Assembly: GCA_009923785.1 (NCBI GenBank)
Contig: RFSV01000015.1
Span: forward strand, 1 to 32,282
DNA from: Acidimicrobiia bacterium
GTDB lineage: Bacteria; Actinomycetota; Acidimicrobiia; Acidimicrobiales; Ilumatobacteraceae
Direction: 5' to 3'
DNA: 32,282 nucleotides
In this document: positions 1 to 7,104 of the stretch, one piece after another
Position numbering within the stretch: position 1 is the stretch's first letter
Layout of the letters: each line of letters starts with the position of its first letter
Notes under the pieces: generated by a model
The model's input: the letters and a program-made list of their open reading frames with translations, nothing else
The model's database searches: none
What the model was told of the DNA's origin: nothing
Made by a program: the position numbers and the translations under genes

Positions 1-1
1 A

Positions 2-130
2 CACCACGCCTTGGCCGCCACGATCTTTCTCGGTCACCCGGTGAAGCAACCGACTCGGCTGAAGCGTCACTCAGTCGACGACTTCGCCACCGTCGACCGT
101 TTCGACGGAGCGGCGTTTCCCCACCGCTGA
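2..130 (+). CDS. Nitroreductase family protein, C-terminal fragment
   Basis: Only the last 42 codons are inside the window; the gene enters from the left edge and stops at TGA 128-130. The visible peptide runs from HHALAATIFLGHP through PTRLKR to FATVDRFDGAAF. From memory, this is the way many actinobacterial FMN-dependent nitroreductase-family proteins end: a glycine/proline loop, a basic stretch, then a 'FATVDRFDG' tail. No active-site region is visible, so substrate and cofactor cannot be judged. The gene converges on the HAD/acyltransferase gene with only 10 bases between the stop codons, and no obvious terminator hairpin lies between them. The assignment rests on the tail motif alone and is moderate. 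Confidence 0.6.
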   Translation, partial: HHALAATIFLGHPVKQPTRLKRHSVDDFATVDRFDGAAFPHR

Positions 131-140
131 TCCATCGACG

Positions 141-1565
141 TCAGTCGGTTCCGGGTCGACGACTCGTTTCGCGCTCGGGATCCCCGGAGTAGCCGGGCGG
201 ATAAGTCAAAAGGAGTTCGGCTTCGGAGGGGGTGCGTTTCACGCGGGCCTCGTCGGGCAAGAGCGTCGTGATCGCCGACATGATGCGCTTGGTCGCCGGT
301 TCGGGCTGCTTGCCACGGAGAACGATCGGGCGACCCACTCGAACACGCACGAGAGGAGGTTTGGTGACGTTCAAGACGTGAGGAATCCGCGATGATCGTG
401 GCCACACCTTCTCGGTTCCCCACAATCCGACGGGCACGACAGGGGCCTTGGTTGCCATCGCCAGCCGAGCTGCGCCCCAACGTCCCTTCAACACCGGATC
501 GAAAAAGGCGGGTCCTCGTGGGATCGTGCCCTCGGGCATGATCGCCACCATCTCCCCGGCGGCGAGTGCCTCCTCGGCGAACTGGAGAGGTTGATCGCTT
601 CCGGTTCCTCGATCGACGCGGATGCCGCCCATAGCCGACGCCAATTGTCCGATCACCGGAGCTTCGAAAACTTCTTTCTTGCCGAGAAATCGAACGGTGC
701 GCCCCGTTTTTGCGACGGTGAGAGCCATGGCGAATACGTCGAAATACGAACGATGGTTGCCACACAGAATCGCCGGGCCTTCGGACGGAACGTTCTCGAC
801 GCCCTCGATGTCGAAGCGAGCGAACGGAAACATGCTCGGCCGAGCGAATTCGAGAGCGATCCTTTGAACCTCCACGTTGGCCACCGGCACTTTCACCACT
901 CCCGGTGACACGTCGAAGTGAAGGACAGGCCAGCGACGTGCAGTCGCCACGATCTGTAGTCGCGGATCAGGATTCACAGCGTGCGGGAAGCCGACCGCGC
1001 TCAACAAGGGAAGGTCGTACACGCTGTCGGAGTACGCATACGAGTCACTGAGTTCGACACCTTCACGAATGGCCCAGTCACGAACGGCCGACGCCTTGCC
1101 GCTGTTCCAGACGAACGGGCCGTCGAGTCGTCCGGTGTACGTGTCGTTCTCGTCGTATTCGTACGTCGTCGCGATCACGTCGTCGAATCCGAGAAGCGAT
1201 CCGAAGGGTTCGACAAGATCACGTGGTGTGGTGGTGGCAATCACCACGAGGCGGTTCTCCGATCGATGCCGTTCGATCTCGGCGCGCGCGAACGCAGGGA
1301 CGAGCTCAGCGAGTCGAGGTGCGGCCGCCTCGGCGGCGCGACGTACTGCGAGTCTCGACTTTCCTCGAGCCAACGCCACGCCTTGTCGGGTGATGGCCAT
1401 CGATGGCAGCGTTTCCCCGATTCGATTGAACACTTCGAAAAGAAGTCGCTCTCCGGGGATGCTGCCCGAACGAAGTCCGGCTTCTTGCAGAGCGTCCGAC
1501 AGAACCGGACCCGATGCGCCAACGAGAAGAGTTCGATCGAGGTCGAAGATCGCCGCTTCTCTCAT
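141..1565 (-). CDS. HAD-IB phosphatase fused to 1-acylglycerol-3-phosphate acyltransferase (PlsC domain)
   Basis: A 474-residue two-domain protein. Residues 1-215 form a HAD subfamily IB (SerB-like) phosphatase: nucleophile motif I FDLDRTLL with D8 and D10, a motif II region around T111-T113, K157, and motif III around D180/D184. Residues 235-430 form a PlsC acyltransferase with NHRSYFD (270-276, the catalytic NHX4D), GGIRVDRG (313-320) and PEGTIPR (344-350). The family joins phosphatase and acyl transfer in phospholipid or glycolipid synthesis; the exact substrate is not evident. The start is ATG at 1565, with TAGGGT (1572-1577) exactly six bases upstream, so the mRNA is probably leaderless. 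It lies just downstream of the 6C-like RNA on the same strand. In mycobacteria a HAD-IB gene also neighbours the 6C RNA (recalled), which supports an old linkage. Confidence 0.92.
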   Translation of the reverse strand: MREAAIFDLDRTLLVGASGPVLSDALQEAGLRSGSIPGERLLFEVFNRIGETLPSMAITRQGVALARGKSRLAVRRAAEAAAPRLAELVPAFARAEIERHRSENRLVVIATTTPRDLVEPFGSLLGFDDVIATTYEYDENDTYTGRLDGPFVWNSGKASAVRDWAIREGVELSDSYAYSDSVYDLPLLSAVGFPHAVNPDPRLQIVATARRWPVLHFDVSPGVVKVPVANVEVQRIALEFARPSMFPFARFDIEGVENVPSEGPAILCGNHRSYFDVFAMALTVAKTGRTVRFLGKKEVFEAPVIGQLASAMGGIRVDRGTGSDQPLQFAEEALAAGEMVAIMPEGTIPRGPAFFDPVLKGRWGAARLAMATKAPVVPVGLWGTEKVWPRSSRIPHVLNVTKPPLVRVRVGRPIVLRGKQPEPATKRIMSAITTLLPDEARVKRTPSEAELLLTYPPGYSGDPERETSRRPGTD

Positions 1566-1571
1566 GCGATC

Positions 1572-1577
1572 ACCCTA
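1572..1577 (-). promoter_or_regulatory. Probable -10 box of a leaderless promoter for the HAD/acyltransferase gene
   Basis: Read on the minus strand, TAGGGT is followed by six bases and then the ATG at 1565. A TANNNT box at this distance would place transcription initiation at the start codon itself. No good -35 match is visible. A loose GGGTGA could act as a Shine-Dalgarno, so a leadered mRNA is not excluded. Confidence 0.45.
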
Positions 1578-1615
1578 CGGAGCTGATTGGCCCACATTCG
1601 ATGTGCGGCCGACAA

Positions 1616-1729
1616 CGGGAAAGGCCCCGCTTGGGGAAGCGGGGCCTCTCAACCTGGGGTTCCTGTGGCGGGGGGAGCCACTTCTTGGAACCACGTCGTA
1701 TGCGTTTGGGGGAAACGCACAACGATCTA
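1616..1729 (-). ncRNA. 6C-type small RNA (C-rich loop hairpins)
   Basis: On the minus strand three perfect or near-perfect hairpins follow one another. First is TGCGTTT-CCCCC-AAACGCA (1719-1701, 7-bp stem, loop of five C). Second is a two-part stem (1692-1658): GGTTCC pairs with GGAACC outside, GTGGC with GCCAC inside, and the loop TCCCCCC holds six C. Third is an 11-bp perfect stem AGGCCCCGCTT / AAGCGGGGCCT with loop CCCC (1647-1622), followed by TT, probably the terminator. No convincing protein is encoded here. Actinobacterial 6C RNA is defined by two hairpins whose loops carry runs of about six C, and in mycobacteria it lies beside a HAD-IB gene, as here (recalled). C-rich loops of this kind are thought to pair with G-rich ribosome-binding sites. 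Exact ends are estimated. Confidence 0.75.
1622..1647 (-). terminator. Terminator hairpin of the 6C-like RNA
   Basis: An 11-bp perfect GC-rich stem (1622-1632 with 1637-1647) closes a four-base loop, CCCC on the minus strand. It is followed on that strand only by TTCCCG, so the U tract is very short, as is common for actinobacterial terminators. It would separate the small RNA from the HAD/acyltransferase gene 57 bases downstream. Confidence 0.6.
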
Positions 1730-1735
1730 TATGTG

Positions 1736-1766
1736 AAAGTATGCACGTGAATAGGGGAACGTTCAA
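1736..1766 (-). promoter_or_regulatory. Candidate promoter of the 6C-like RNA
   Basis: Read on the minus strand, TTGAAC (1766-1761) and TACTTT (1741-1736) are separated by 19 bases, which would start the RNA near 1729, just before the first hairpin. A second AT-rich box, TATAGA (1730-1725), is an alternative -10 element. Both are weak matches, so this is tentative. Confidence 0.35.
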
Positions 1767-1769
1767 GTC

Positions 1770-1791
1770 GATAGGCGAGATGACCCCTATC
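1770..1791. promoter_or_regulatory. Inverted repeat between LysR gene and 6C-like RNA, candidate LysR operator
   Basis: GATAGG (1770-1775) and CCTATC (1786-1791) form a 6-bp inverted repeat with ten bases between. A second upstream half, ATAGGGG (1751-1757), also matches CCCCTAT (1784-1790). The repeat covers the likely -35 region of the LysR gene and sits just upstream of the candidate -35 of the divergent small RNA. That is the usual arrangement for a LysR protein that represses itself and controls a divergent target. The role is inferred. Confidence 0.4.
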
Positions 1792-1808
1792 ATTTCTGGC
1801 GATAAGGT
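1780..1808 (+). promoter_or_regulatory. Leaderless promoter of the LysR gene
   Basis: ATGACC (1780-1785), 17 bases, then TAAGGT (1803-1808), six bases, then the GTG start at 1815. The -35 box matches TTGACA in four of six positions and the -10 box fits TANNNT. Transcription would begin at or next to the start codon; no strong Shine-Dalgarno is present. Confidence 0.5.
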
Positions 1809-1814
1809 AACAGG

Positions 1815-2750
1815 GTGGACCTCCGGCAAATTTCGTCCCTGATCGCCATCGCCGACCACGGGTCATTTTCGGCCGCCGCTCGAGCCTTGTACACGGTCCA
1901 ATCCAACGTATCGGCCCATATCGCCCGCTTGGAGCGGGAACTTGGCGTCTCTCTCGTCGACCGCACCACCGGATCGATCACCGACGAAGGAACCCTGGTC
2001 GTGGAGCGAGGACGCCGAATCCTGCGTGAATTCGACGAAATCTCGGCCGACATCGCCGCCCTCGACGACATCGTCTCGGGTGACACTCGTATCGGCGTCA
2101 TCGGCACCACAGGGCGATGGCTCATGCCGCAGTTCTTGAACCAGCTGACGATCGACTTCCCCCACGTGCGGCCGACCATCTCCGAAGGCGGTACGTCGAG
2201 CCTCGTACCTCGGCTTCTCAGTGGCAATCTCGACGCCTGCATCATCCACCTTCCCGTGGACGACCCCGAGGCGTACGTCGAACCCCTTTTCGCCGAGGAT
2301 CTCGTGGTGTTGGCGCCGGCCTCCCATCCGTGGTTCGAGGTCGAACAACTCACCATGCGCGATCTCGCGAAGCACCCCATTTTGCTGCCACCCTCGTCGT
2401 CGACGCTTCGCCGCATCATCAATCGAGCCGCCGACAATGCAGGAGTGACCCTCACGTCGCAGGCCGAAATCGACGGCGTTCGCCTCATGACGTCACTGGC
2501 TTTCGAGGGCTTCGGTGCCGCCATCGTTCCGGCCACCGCCGTTCCGAGATGGCTCAAAGGCGAGTTCCGACGCGTCGCCGTCCCTGAACTCCCCCGGCGG
2601 GTCGTGGGTTGGGTCCAGCGACGACGACCTCGCCCCGGACCTCCCACCCGTGCTGCGTTCGAGGTCGCCCGTGATCTCATCGAACGTCGCGGACAACGTC
2701 AGCCCGGAGTTCACGTGGGTGCCGACGCGTTCCCGCTCAAGGCGACATGA
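1815..2750 (+). CDS. LysR-family transcriptional regulator
   Basis: A 311-residue protein beginning MDLRQISSLIAIADHGSFSA, the classic LysR winged-HTH opening (residues 1-60, with SAAARAL and TVQSNVSAHIARLE as the recognition region). Residues about 90-290 form the periplasmic-binding-protein-like effector domain (RIGVIGTTGRWLMP, then ISEGGTSSLVPRLLSGNLDACI). Length is typical of the family. The GTG start is chosen because the HTH begins immediately and a TAAGGT box lies six bases upstream. Its stop overlaps the start of the carboxyltransferase gene by 4 bases, suggesting cotranscription. A divergent small RNA lies upstream, which may be its target. The effector molecule cannot be told from sequence. 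Confidence 0.93.
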   Translation: MDLRQISSLIAIADHGSFSAAARALYTVQSNVSAHIARLERELGVSLVDRTTGSITDEGTLVVERGRRILREFDEISADIAALDDIVSGDTRIGVIGTTGRWLMPQFLNQLTIDFPHVRPTISEGGTSSLVPRLLSGNLDACIIHLPVDDPEAYVEPLFAEDLVVLAPASHPWFEVEQLTMRDLAKHPILLPPSSSTLRRIINRAADNAGVTLTSQAEIDGVRLMTSLAFEGFGAAIVPATAVPRWLKGEFRRVAVPELPRRVVGWVQRRRPRPGPPTRAAFEVARDLIERRGQRQPGVHVGADAFPLKAT

Positions 2751-4108
2751 GGCCTACTGTTCTCGACATGGCCGTCCCCCTGCGATCCCGTGTTCCGGGA
2801 GCCGCCCGAGCCGAGGTCAGGCGTTGGGGCGATCGCTCAGTCGTGTGGGTCGAAGTCAGCGGCGAGGTCCACAAAGGAGCGCTGAGCAACGAGGCGTCCT
2901 CCATCATCGAAGCTGGCGCCCGCACCGCCGTGGAAGAGCAGATACCTCTGGTCGCCGTCATCGCCTCGTCGGGAGCCGACATCGCCGAGGGTATGTCGGC
3001 CCTTCATGGCTGGGGGCTCGCTGCCCGTGCCCTCACCGATTGTTCAGGCAAGGTTCCGACCATCATGATCGTCGATGGACCAGCTGTCTCTGGACCGGCC
3101 CTTCTGCTCGGCATCGTCGACCACGTGGTCATGACCGAACGCTCATACGCCTTCGTCTCCGGACCCACGATGGTCACCGAATTCACCGGAGTGGTGATCG
3201 ACAACGACGAACTCGGAGGCGCCGTGGCCCACGCGCGCCACACCGGAGCCGCATCGCTCGTGGCTCCCGATCTGGAGTCCGCCATCGCCGCCGTCGAACA
3301 ACTTCTGTCGTACCTACCCGACAACTCCGACGTCGAACCGCCCGACGTCATCACCGATGACGTCTCCGAGCGTCCGACTCCTGAGGCTGGCGATCGAATT
3401 CCGCCGTCGTCCACCGGAAGTTACGACGTCCGCGACGTGATCCGCGACATCTGCGACGACGGTGACTTCTTCGAAATCCGCTCCCGTTGGTCGGCGAATC
3501 TCGTCACCGGCTTCGCAACTCTCGACGGTCGACCCGTCGGCGTTCTCGCCAATCAGCCCATGGTGCTGGCGGGCACACTCGACATTCCGGCGTCCCAGAA
3601 GGGCGCCCGATTTGTGGCGTTTTGCGACGCGTTCAATCTCCCAATCATCACCCTCGTCGACACTCCAGGCTTCTATCCCGGCAAAGATCTCGAGTGGCGC
3701 GGCATGATCAGACATGGCGCTCAACTCGTCTTTGCTTACGGACGAGCCACCGTCCCGCGCATCTGCGTCATTCTTCGCAAGAGTTACGGCGGTGCCTACA
3801 TCGTCATGGACTCAAAGAGAATGGGCAACGATTTGTGCATCGCCTGGCCGTGGGCCGAACTCGCCGTCATGGGTGCCGGGCAAGCCGCGGCCATCCTCCA
3901 ACGTCGAGCCACACCCGACGAGCGGGCCGCCTTCGAAGCCGACTACACCGAGCGACTCCTCAATCCTTATGTAGCCGCCGAACGGGGCTACGTGGACGCA
4001 GTCGTCGAGCCGGCCGACACCCGCCGCGTGATCTGTACCGCCCTGTCAGCCCTCTTCGACAAGCGCGAGAACCTGCCCGGGCGCAAACACGACAATTCGC
4101 CGCTGTGA
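2747..4108 (+). CDS. Acyl-CoA carboxylase carboxyltransferase subunit (AccD/PccB type)
   Basis: A 453-residue carboxyltransferase with two crotonase-fold halves. The N half (about 20-220) carries the acyl-CoA side, including GGAVAHARHTGAASLVA, the counterpart of the GGA-H-x-SG-A motif. The C half (about 225-440) carries LVDTPGFYPG, KSYGGAYIVMDSKRMG and PWAELAVMGAGQAA, which form the biotin side. It would move a carboxyl group from carboxybiotin to an acyl-CoA. No biotin carboxylase or carrier gene is in the window. It is about 60-70 residues shorter at the N terminus than usual PccB proteins. Position 352 is Ile where propionyl-specific PccB has Asp (YDVM). The ATG at 2747 overlaps the LysR stop; ATG 2768 is an alternative start. 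It could be an acetyl-CoA or longer-chain enzyme. Confidence 0.85.
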   Translation: MRPTVLDMAVPLRSRVPGAARAEVRRWGDRSVVWVEVSGEVHKGALSNEASSIIEAGARTAVEEQIPLVAVIASSGADIAEGMSALHGWGLAARALTDCSGKVPTIMIVDGPAVSGPALLLGIVDHVVMTERSYAFVSGPTMVTEFTGVVIDNDELGGAVAHARHTGAASLVAPDLESAIAAVEQLLSYLPDNSDVEPPDVITDDVSERPTPEAGDRIPPSSTGSYDVRDVIRDICDDGDFFEIRSRWSANLVTGFATLDGRPVGVLANQPMVLAGTLDIPASQKGARFVAFCDAFNLPIITLVDTPGFYPGKDLEWRGMIRHGAQLVFAYGRATVPRICVILRKSYGGAYIVMDSKRMGNDLCIAWPWAELAVMGAGQAAAILQRRATPDERAAFEADYTERLLNPYVAAERGYVDAVVEPADTRRVICTALSALFDKRENLPGRKHDNSPL

Positions 4109-4111
4109 TCT

Positions 4112-4136
4112 CGACGGTCGCCGCCGACGACCGTCG
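4112..4136 (+). terminator. Hairpin after the carboxyltransferase gene
   Basis: CGACGGTCG (4112-4120) pairs perfectly with CGACCGTCG (4128-4136) around a seven-base loop, four bases after the stop codon. There is no T tract, so it is either a U-less actinobacterial terminator or a processing or stability element. Confidence 0.45.
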
Positions 4137-4167
4137 CCGGGACTGAGGGTCGACCACGCCCGACGGT

Positions 4168-4173
4168 TATCCT
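4168..4173 (+). promoter_or_regulatory. Candidate -10 box upstream of citrate synthase
   Basis: TATCCT fits TANNNT and lies 78 bases before the citrate synthase GTG, in the gap between two genes. No clear -35 box is visible at 16-19 bases. It would give a leader of about 70 bases ending in a purine-rich AAGGGGA (4237-4243). Confidence 0.35.
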
Positions 4174-4251
4174 CGACCGTGGGGGAGAAAGCCTCCGCAC
4201 GCAGGACACGACCCGAACAACGGGCCGCCGAACACGAAGGGGACGAGCAAG

Positions 4252-5520
4252 GTGCCCGACACCATCACGATCATCGACGACCGCACCGGCAAGAAAGTAA
4301 CGGTTCCGATCGAGGGAGGAGTCTTCCCGGCCTCGGCGGTACGAGAGCTGGATCCATCGCTCTACATCTACGACCCGGCCTACATGCAGACCGCCGCCTG
4401 CAAGAGTGCGATCACGTATCTCGACGGCGATGCCGGAATCCTGCGCTACCGCGGCTACCCCATCGAACAACTGGCCGAAAAGAGCACGTACCTCGAGGTG
4501 GCATACCTCTTGTTGAACGGTGAACTGCCGAACAAGTCCCAGCTCGAGAAGTGGACTCACGACGTCACACACCACACGTTCATTCACGAGAACATGCGTA
4601 AGCGGTTCGTCGACGGTTTTCACTATGACGCCCACCCGATGGGCATGTTCGTGAGTTCGGTCGCGGCCCTCGGCACCTTCTACGACGACGCCAAGGACAT
4701 CCAGAGCAAGGAGAGCCGCGACAAGCAGATTCTCCGACTCATCGCCAAGTCGCCCACCTTGGCCGCCATGGCCTACCGCTTCTCGGTTGGCCTGCCCTTC
4801 CAGTACCCCGACAACAATCTGTCGTTCCCGGCCAACTTCCTCAACATGATGTGGAAGGTTGGCGAGTACGAAATCGACCCCCGTCTCGAACGAGCTATGG
4901 ACGTTTTGTTCATCCTTCACGCCGACCACGAGCAGAACTGCGGCACCACTGCCATGCGCGTGGTGGGCTCCAGTCATGCCGACCCGTACACGTCGGCCGC
5001 AGCCGCAGCGTCAGCGCTCTATGGCCCTCTTCACGGTGGAGCCAACGAAGCAGTGGTCCGCATGCTCGAAGACATCGGCTCGATCGACAATGTGCCGGCG
5101 TTCATCGACGACGTGAAGAGTGGCACGGGAAGCCGCCTCATGGGATTCGGTCACCGCGTGTACAAGAACTACGACCCGCGAGCCACGATCATCAAGAAGA
5201 CCGCTTACGACGTCTTCGAAGTGACCGGCAAGAACCCGCTTCTCGACATTGCACTCAAACTCGAGGAGACGGCACTCAACGATTCGTACTTTGTCGATCG
5301 CAAGCTTTACCCGAACGTCGATTTCTACTCGGGGCTCATCTATCAGGCGCTCGGTTTCCCGGTTGCGATGTTCACCGTTCTGTTCGCCATTCCGCGCACC
5401 GTTGGCTGGCTGGCGCACTGGCAGGAACTGCTGAACGACAAGGAACAGAAGATCTCCCGGCCGCGCCAGTGGTACACGGGCGTCGACCCGCGCGACTACG
5501 TTCCCGTCACCTCGCGCTGA
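4252..5520 (+). CDS. gltA: Citrate synthase (type II, GltA-like)
   Basis: A 422-residue citrate synthase that condenses acetyl-CoA with oxaloacetate as the entry step of the TCA cycle. Catalytic residues are visible: H261 in LHGGANEA, H301 in GFGHRVYKNYDPR and D357 in NVDFYSG; LHADHEQN (H223, H226) is the conserved helix before them. The N terminus (TITIIDDRTGKKVTVPIEGGVF) with the small beta domain, and the total length, match the long hexameric GltA class. The start is GTG with AAGGGGA about nine bases upstream. It is followed six bases later by the molybdopterin oxidoreductase gene, so the two probably share a transcript. NADP-isocitrate dehydrogenase lies 4.5 kb away on the other strand. 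Confidence 0.97.
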   Translation: MPDTITIIDDRTGKKVTVPIEGGVFPASAVRELDPSLYIYDPAYMQTAACKSAITYLDGDAGILRYRGYPIEQLAEKSTYLEVAYLLLNGELPNKSQLEKWTHDVTHHTFIHENMRKRFVDGFHYDAHPMGMFVSSVAALGTFYDDAKDIQSKESRDKQILRLIAKSPTLAAMAYRFSVGLPFQYPDNNLSFPANFLNMMWKVGEYEIDPRLERAMDVLFILHADHEQNCGTTAMRVVGSSHADPYTSAAAAASALYGPLHGGANEAVVRMLEDIGSIDNVPAFIDDVKSGTGSRLMGFGHRVYKNYDPRATIIKKTAYDVFEVTGKNPLLDIALKLEETALNDSYFVDRKLYPNVDFYSGLIYQALGFPVAMFTVLFAIPRTVGWLAHWQELLNDKEQKISRPRQWYTGVDPRDYVPVTSR

Positions 5521-5526
5521 CATCTG

Positions 5527-7104
5527 GTGACCGAACTCGCCGAGGTCGATCCGGCGGCACCTCGTGATGCCGATGTCTGGGCGGCCCCACCCCGTTGGGC
5601 TGGAGCCGTGGCGGGAGTCGTCGCCGGAGCCCTCGGATTGTTCGTCGGTCACATCGTCGCCCAGTTCGGCGATGGCGTCTCACCACTCGATCTGGTCGGA
5701 AGTTCTTTCGTCGACCGCACCCCGCGCTGGCTGAAGGAGTGGGCGATCGCCAACTTCGGAACCAATGACAAGTTGGTGCTCGAGATCGGCGCGTATTGCG
5801 TCATGTTCGTCGTTGCACTCTCATTGGGCGTCACGTCTCGACGGCGGGCCACCGTCTATACCATCGGCTCGTTCGCGGTCGCCCTCGTCGGCAGCGTGAG
5901 TGCAGCCGAACGGGTCGGCACTTCGGCGCTCTCGATCTTCGCGCCATTCGTAGGTGCCGCCATCGGCTCGATCGTGTTCGCCGTTGCCTGCGACGCCCTC
6001 GTCGGGAAGTGGCTCGACGCCCGACGACCACACGTCTCACGAGTGCCGGTTGGCTGGGACCGACGTCGCTTCCTTCGCACCACGGTCGCAGCCGGGACAG
6101 CGGCGTCGATCGCCGGGGTCGTGTCGACGCGCCGCGAAGGTGATCGTCTCGACCGGATCGAGTCGCAACGCCCGACGTCGCTGCCCAGTGCTGATGGCGG
6201 TGCCGTCTCAGCCGACGAGTTTCACCCGACCGACCCTTTCGTGACTCCGATCTCCGACTTCTACCGCATCGACACCGCTCTATCCTTCCCGAACGTCGAT
6301 CTCGATCGCTGGAGGCTCCGTATCTCGGGGCTCGTCGACCAGCCCGTCGAACTCTCCTACCAGGACCTGTTGGCGCGACCACAAGTCGAACGCACCATCA
6401 CGTTGTGCTGCGTGTCGAACGAGATCGGCGGACCACTGATCGGAAACGCCGTCTGGCAAGGAGTGCTGCTCTCCGAACTCCTCTCCGAGGCAGGTGTAGC
6501 CGACGAAGCGGAACAGGTCTTCAGTACGAGTCTCGACGGCTGGACGTGCGGTTTCCCTGTCGAAAATGCACTCGACGGACGGGACTGTTTGGTGGCACTC
6601 GGTATGAACGGCGAGGCCCTTCCTCTCGTTCACGGATTTCCGGCCCGCCTCGTCGTTCCCGGGCTCTACGGGTACGTCTCGGCCACCAAGTGGCTGTCGA
6701 CGATCGAGCTCACAACGTGGGATCGGCGCGGATATTGGATTCCGCGTGGCTGGTCACGACTCGGACCGGTCAAGACTCAATCTCGGATCGACGTCCCTCG
6801 TCGTGGGCAGACGGTGTCGTCGGGTGAATTCGTGATCGCTGGCACGGCGTGGGCCCAACACACGGGTATCGCCACAGTCGAAGTTCGTGTCGACGATGAG
6901 CCGTGGCGCGAGGCGACCCTCGCCGACGACGTCAGCGATGACACGTGGCGCCAGTGGAAGATCCTCTGGAACGCAACCCCGGGCGAACATCGACTCACGG
7001 TGAGGGCCACCGACAAGAGCGGGTACACCCAGACCGATCGCGTAGCTCCGGTGGCTCCCGACGGGGCAACCGGTTGGCATTACCGGCGCATCAAGGTCGT
7101 CTGA
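5527..7104 (+). CDS. Membrane-anchored sulfite-oxidase-family molybdopterin oxidoreductase
   Basis: A 525-residue protein. Residues 1-160 hold about four hydrophobic segments (roughly 23-45, 83-102, 110-127, 133-155). Residues 178-200 are a twin-arginine-like stretch DRRRFLRTT followed by a hydrophobic segment, then a linker, then a Mo-cofactor domain of the sulfite oxidase fold from about 235. The cofactor-binding cysteine is in TLCCVSNEIGG (probably C295), with HGFPARLVVPGLYGY and SATKW downstream. The last 110 residues look like the Mo-co dimerisation domain of sulfite oxidase. The catalytic part is probably exported by the Tat route and held on the outer face. The GTG start lies six bases after gltA. 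The stop runs 14 bases into the convergent acyltransferase gene. The substrate is unknown. Confidence 0.85.
   Translation: MTELAEVDPAAPRDADVWAAPPRWAGAVAGVVAGALGLFVGHIVAQFGDGVSPLDLVGSSFVDRTPRWLKEWAIANFGTNDKLVLEIGAYCVMFVVALSLGVTSRRRATVYTIGSFAVALVGSVSAAERVGTSALSIFAPFVGAAIGSIVFAVACDALVGKWLDARRPHVSRVPVGWDRRRFLRTTVAAGTAASIAGVVSTRREGDRLDRIESQRPTSLPSADGGAVSADEFHPTDPFVTPISDFYRIDTALSFPNVDLDRWRLRISGLVDQPVELSYQDLLARPQVERTITLCCVSNEIGGPLIGNAVWQGVLLSELLSEAGVADEAEQVFSTSLDGWTCGFPVENALDGRDCLVALGMNGEALPLVHGFPARLVVPGLYGYVSATKWLSTIELTTWDRRGYWIPRGWSRLGPVKTQSRIDVPRRGQTVSSGEFVIAGTAWAQHTGIATVEVRVDDEPWREATLADDVSDDTWRQWKILWNATPGEHRLTVRATDKSGYTQTDRVAPVAPDGATGWHYRRIKVV

Noticed and set aside
67-765. Long open frame antisense to the HAD/acyltransferase gene end
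   Set aside because: It is an Arg/Ser-rich shadow of the real gene in another frame with no recognisable domain; the same holds for most long alternative frames in this GC-rich window.
1790-2680. 296-residue minus-strand frame across the LysR gene
   Set aside because: Low-complexity Ser/Arg composition; the plus-strand frame is a clear LysR protein.
3988-4977. 329-residue minus-strand frame across citrate synthase
   Set aside because: It covers well-conserved citrate synthase codons on the other strand and has no family resemblance.
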